Shown here piece after piece: positions 61,384-64,000 of a DNA stretch of 64,000 nucleotides. Where the stretch lies: positions 1 to 64,000 of the forward strand of contig JAUIEP010000003.1 in assembly GCA_030428835.1 (NCBI GenBank). Direction: 5' to 3'. Position numbers and translations under genes: made by a program. The stretch is from Gammaproteobacteria bacterium (GTDB lineage: Bacteria > Pseudomonadota > Gammaproteobacteria > Pseudomonadales > Halieaceae). Under the pieces are notes generated by a model that worked only from the letters and a program-made list of their open reading frames with translations, was not told the DNA's origin and searched no databases. How positions within the stretch are numbered: position 1 is the first letter of the stretch; each line of letters opens with the position of its first letter.

Positions 61384-62406
61384 ATGTTCGAAGTATTCGC
61401 CGCCACTCCCGAAGACATGGGGCCGGGCGACATCGGCGCACACGCGGCCCGGGCCGAAGCAATGGGCTTCGACGGTTTGCAGGTGCCCGACGCCATCCAC
61501 GACGGCCTGCTGCTGTCCGCCATGGCACTCGCCGCGACGCAGCGGCTGATCGTCGGTACGGGCGTCCTGCTGGCCTTCCCGCGCAGCCCGATGATTACTG
61601 CCGTCGCCGCCTGGGACCTGCAGAAGATGTCCGCGGGTCGCTTCGAACTCGGGCTCGGCACGCAGATCAAGCCGAACATCGAGCAGCGCTATTCCGCGCG
61701 CTGGGATTCACCCGTACCGCAACTGCGCGAGTATGTGCAGGCGCTGAAAGCCGTGTTCCACAGCTTCCAGACCGGGGAACGGCTCAATTTCGTCGGCGAG
61801 CACTACGCGCTGACGAAGTTGCAGCCGTTCTTCAACCCGGGGCCGATCGAGCACCCGGATATCCCCATCCTGTGCGGCGCGGTCGGGCCGGCCATGACAC
61901 GCATGGTAGGCCGCGTGGCGGACGGCATGATCACGCACCCGACCAACACGCCGCCCGAGTATATCCGCGAGGTCTGCCTGCCGCGCCTGCAGGCCGGGTT
62001 CGACAAGGCGGGCCGCGACGGCACCGACTTCCGGTTGATCCTCGGCCCGCTGACCGCGACAGGCAAGGACGAGGCAACCGTCGCCGCCGAGTGGGAGAAA
62101 CAGCGCAACCTGCTCGGCTTCCTCTACTCCACCCCCGCCTACTGGCCGAGCCTGGAGCTGTTCGGCTGGCAGGACAAGGGCCAGCAGCTGCTGGACCTCA
62201 CCCGCGCCGGGGACTGGGGAGCAATGTCGGAGATCGTGACGGACGAGATGCTGGAGAAGTTCGTACCGCGCGGCACCTACGACGAGATCGATGCGGTCTA
62301 CCGCGAACGCTACGCCGGGCTGACGCGGCGTATTACCTTCCCGCTGCCGGCCGACCCCGCGGACGACGACGCGGCCGCCGCCGCTATCGCGCGCCTGAAA
62401 ACCTGA
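61384..62406 (+). CDS. Luciferase-like (LLM) flavin/F420-type oxidoreductase
   Basis: A 340-residue TIM-barrel protein of the bacterial-luciferase/LLM superfamily. GFDGLQVPDAIHDG, VGTGVLLAFPRSP and RFELGLGTQIKPNIEQRYS are typical of the subgroup annotated as TIGR03617 F420-dependent oxidoreductases. It could oxidise or monooxygenate a hydrophobic substrate with FMNH2 or F420. ATG 61384 is chosen over GTG 61375. It is divergent from marR and shares its operator. Confidence 0.87.
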   Translation: MFEVFAATPEDMGPGDIGAHAARAEAMGFDGLQVPDAIHDGLLLSAMALAATQRLIVGTGVLLAFPRSPMITAVAAWDLQKMSAGRFELGLGTQIKPNIEQRYSARWDSPVPQLREYVQALKAVFHSFQTGERLNFVGEHYALTKLQPFFNPGPIEHPDIPILCGAVGPAMTRMVGRVADGMITHPTNTPPEYIREVCLPRLQAGFDKAGRDGTDFRLILGPLTATGKDEATVAAEWEKQRNLLGFLYSTPAYWPSLELFGWQDKGQQLLDLTRAGDWGAMSEIVTDEMLEKFVPRGTYDEIDAVYRERYAGLTRRITFPLPADPADDDAAAAAIARLKT

Positions 62407-62457
62407 TCAGCAGTCCTACGAATTGCGCGGAGCGCCCGGCAGCACTCCCGGCCGTTG

Positions 62458-63222
62458 TTAAATATGGTCCGTGCGCATATGCGCGTCGTAACCGCCGTCG
62501 ATGAACAGCAGCGAGCCGTGCACGTAGCTCGCTTTGTCGCTGAGCAGGAAGAGTATGCAGTCGGAGATCTCGCTCGCCTGCGCGGCGCGCTCGATGGGCG
62601 TGTTCTCCAACAAGCCTTTCATGATCGGCGCGTACTCCTCGCTCTCGAACAGCGGCTTGGTCATGGGCGTGAGGGTCGGCCCGGGTGCAACCCCGTTCAT
62701 CCGGATGCCGTCGCGGCCGTAAGCCATGGCATTGCGGCGCATCCAGTAGTTGACGGCGCGCTTGGTCTGCATGTAGTGGGTGCCGGGCGCGATCGTCTCG
62801 GCCAGCTCCAGCGCGCGCGGCTCGTCTCCCGACAGCAGCGCGTCGAGAAAGCCTGCGTCAACCACATCCATCGGCGCCGAGTTGGAACACAACAGAACGA
62901 TGGCGCCCGATTTGCGCGCCAGCAGTTCGCGCAGCCCCTCGACCACCTCGACCGTACCGAAGTAGTTCAATCGTGTGATCAACGCGTCGGGCGCGGTGCC
63001 GCCGCCGAGTCCCGCAACCGGCACAAAGCCGTCCAGGCCGTCCGGAGCGGCCTCTTTCACGGCCGCAATGGCCGCCTGGCGCCCCTCGGGGGTGGTGAGG
63101 TCCGCAATGATGTCCGCGTCCTTGATATCGATGGTGATCACCTTGTGGCCCTCCGCGAGGAGTGAGGAGGCCAGTGCGGCGCCGATACCGGATGCGCTGC
63201 CGGTGAGTGCGTAAGTGCCCAT
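62458..63222 (-). CDS. SDR similar to 3-alpha-hydroxysteroid dehydrogenase
   Basis: A 254-residue SDR. TGSASGIGAALA is the cofactor motif, and IDIKDADIIADLTTPEGRQAAI is very like the Comamonas testosteroni HsdA region; the end ASYVHGSLLFIDGGYDA also matches. Catalytic YMQTK is present; the NNAG position reads VAGLGGG, as in that group. Probable NAD(H)-dependent oxidation of a hydroxysteroid or cyclic alcohol. The perfect 16-bp palindrome 80 bp upstream is a likely operator. Start MGTYALTG, ATG 63222. Confidence 0.87.
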   Translation of the reverse strand: MGTYALTGSASGIGAALASSLLAEGHKVITIDIKDADIIADLTTPEGRQAAIAAVKEAAPDGLDGFVPVAGLGGGTAPDALITRLNYFGTVEVVEGLRELLARKSGAIVLLCSNSAPMDVVDAGFLDALLSGDEPRALELAETIAPGTHYMQTKRAVNYWMRRNAMAYGRDGIRMNGVAPGPTLTPMTKPLFESEEYAPIMKGLLENTPIERAAQASEISDCILFLLSDKASYVHGSLLFIDGGYDAHMRTDHI

Positions 63223-63302
63223 GATGCGGTCTCTTTTTCGTGTGTCGCTGTGGAATCCAACCCGGTGCAGGTGCCGGCCCGGGGCGCGGTGGCCGGGCAT
63301 TT

Positions 63303-63318
63303 TAATACGATCGTATTA
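63303..63318. promoter_or_regulatory. 16-bp perfect palindrome TAATACGATCGTATTA, TetR-type operator candidate
   Basis: The sequence is its own reverse complement, in an AT-rich patch 80 bp upstream of the hydroxysteroid-type SDR. It differs in one base from the site at 19041-19056 ahead of the sulfotransferase, so both genes probably share one regulator. Confidence 0.7.
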
Positions 63319-63472
63319 GTCGTTTCAAGGGATCGCGCCTCGCGGGGGGCACGGATACGGCAGATGCCGCGTCGCGGCACGCTCCGCCAACACGGCAACA
63401 GGCGGCCCCGGGTGCGGCGACAGCGCCGGAAACCGCTTGTACAGGCCGGCTCCGGTGGGTCACACTGGCGCC

Positions 63473-63889
63473 ATGCATCCGCGAGTTCCCCTATTGCTGC
63501 TCTGCCTCGCGCTGGGCGCCTGCACCGCACCGCCGCAGCGGCCGGACACCGGCGAACCGCTGCCGCCCTGCGGCAGTTCACCCAACTGCGTCAGCAGTGA
63601 AGAGACCCGGGAGGATTTCCGGGTGGCGCCGCTGGCCGCCACCCCCCAACAGTGGCGCGCGCTCATCGCGACACTGCGCGACCGCGACGACTGGTCGGTG
63701 ACCGCGGAGGACGACGACTTCGTCCAGTTCGTGGCCGTCACACCGCTGATGCGCTACCGCGACGATGTGCAACTGCGCTACGACGCCGCGGCCGGGCTTA
63801 TTCACGTGCGCTCCTCCTCGCGCGTCGGCTACGGCGACATGGGGGCCAATCGCAAGCGTGTCGAGGCCCTGCGCGACGCGCTGCATTAA
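63473..63889 (+). CDS. DUF1499 lipoprotein
   Basis: A 138-residue predicted lipoprotein with lipobox LGAC at about 14-17. PPCGSSPNCVSSEE and FVQFVAVTPLMRYRDDVQLRYD, then RSSSRVGYGDMGANRKRV, are characteristic of DUF1499, a small family of unknown function. ATG 63473 begins the signal sequence; the track ORF starts 12 codons earlier without family support. Confidence 0.9.
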   Translation: MHPRVPLLLLCLALGACTAPPQRPDTGEPLPPCGSSPNCVSSEETREDFRVAPLAATPQQWRALIATLRDRDDWSVTAEDDDFVQFVAVTPLMRYRDDVQLRYDAAAGLIHVRSSSRVGYGDMGANRKRVEALRDALH

Positions 63890-63948
63890 GCCCGCCACAG
63901 GTGCCGCGATTCCCTCTATACTGGGGCAAAAACCTATAAGGAAGTCCC

Positions 63949-64000
63949 ATGATCCCGCTACGCCACCTGCTGCCCTGTCTCGCCCTGCCCCTTGCCATCG
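63949..64000 (+). CDS. Partial exported protein, cut by window end
   Basis: ATG 63949 with AAGGAAG 6 nt upstream opens a frame to the window edge: MIPLRHLLPCLALPLAI, a signal-peptide-like start. The rest lies outside the window, so the product is unknown. Confidence 0.6.
   Translation, partial: MIPLRHLLPCLALPLAI

Overview
The window is high-GC bacterial chromosome, tightly packed, with 50-odd protein genes and no rRNA, tRNA, CRISPR array or transposase that I can recognise. Gene content points to an aerobic, probably marine gammaproteobacterium, perhaps near the Halieaceae/Cellvibrionales: glutathione-dependent formaldehyde oxidation, an fpr/LysR pair, RhlE, a FATP-type acyl-CoA synthetase, several SDRs, enoyl-CoA hydratase, hydroxysteroid-dehydrogenase-like enzymes, sulfatases and multiheme cytochromes. 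The taxonomic placement is inference from gene content only.

Layout. 1-281: edge copy of a dispersed repeat. 0.3-11 kb: SYLF protein, an HD-GYP protein with a substituted HD motif, a three-gene run (PQQ-type sugar dehydrogenase with cytochrome c tail, CDP-alcohol phosphatidyltransferase, EEP-family phosphatase), acyl-CoA synthetase, truncated globin, SDR, rhlE, fpr. 11-12.8 kb: divergent LysR regulator, then about 0.8 kb of repeat-rich intergenic DNA holding a full copy of the dispersed element (a large hairpin plus a 27-bp tandem array). 12.8-24.5 kb: frmA-frmB, a Tat-like SDR, an alkylsulfatase-like MBL protein with a sulfotransferase, bactofilin, and assorted hydrolase, lipoprotein and small-domain genes. 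24.6-27.9 kb: an AT-richer insert with a Ser/Thr kinase and an outer-membrane-type protein. 28-29.4 kb: gdhA.

29.6-53.7 kb is the most striking part. A run of ten tightly spaced plus-strand genes (30.5-46.9 kb) encodes a FAD/cyclic-nucleotide-binding/4x[4Fe-4S] fusion, a cytochrome-b-like membrane protein, an FHA-like protein fused to a decaheme cytochrome, a double GlcG/HbpS lipoprotein, an outer-membrane barrel, a decaheme cytochrome fused to an LVIVD propeller, a c554-like multiheme cytochrome, a PP2C phosphatase, a 32-residue membrane peptide and a double-FHA membrane protein. It is preceded by another FHA membrane protein and followed, after one convergent hydrolase gene, by an autotransporter, a Ser/Thr kinase and a SEL1/coiled-coil/caspase protein. 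I read this as a candidate phosphorylation- and cyclic-nucleotide-regulated electron conduit spanning the envelope, joined to a kinase/caspase signalling arm; the joining is inference from gene order.

53.7-64 kb: aldehyde dehydrogenase with an acetolactate-synthase-like ThDP enzyme, an outer-membrane protein, a sulfatase with a variant active-site motif, a MarR-SDR-enoyl-CoA hydratase operon divergent from a luciferase-like monooxygenase, a hydroxysteroid-dehydrogenase-like SDR under a perfect palindrome, and a DUF1499 lipoprotein. A near-identical 16-bp palindrome lies in front of the sulfotransferase/MBL pair and in front of the hydroxysteroid-type SDR, suggesting one unlinked TetR-type regulator controls both.
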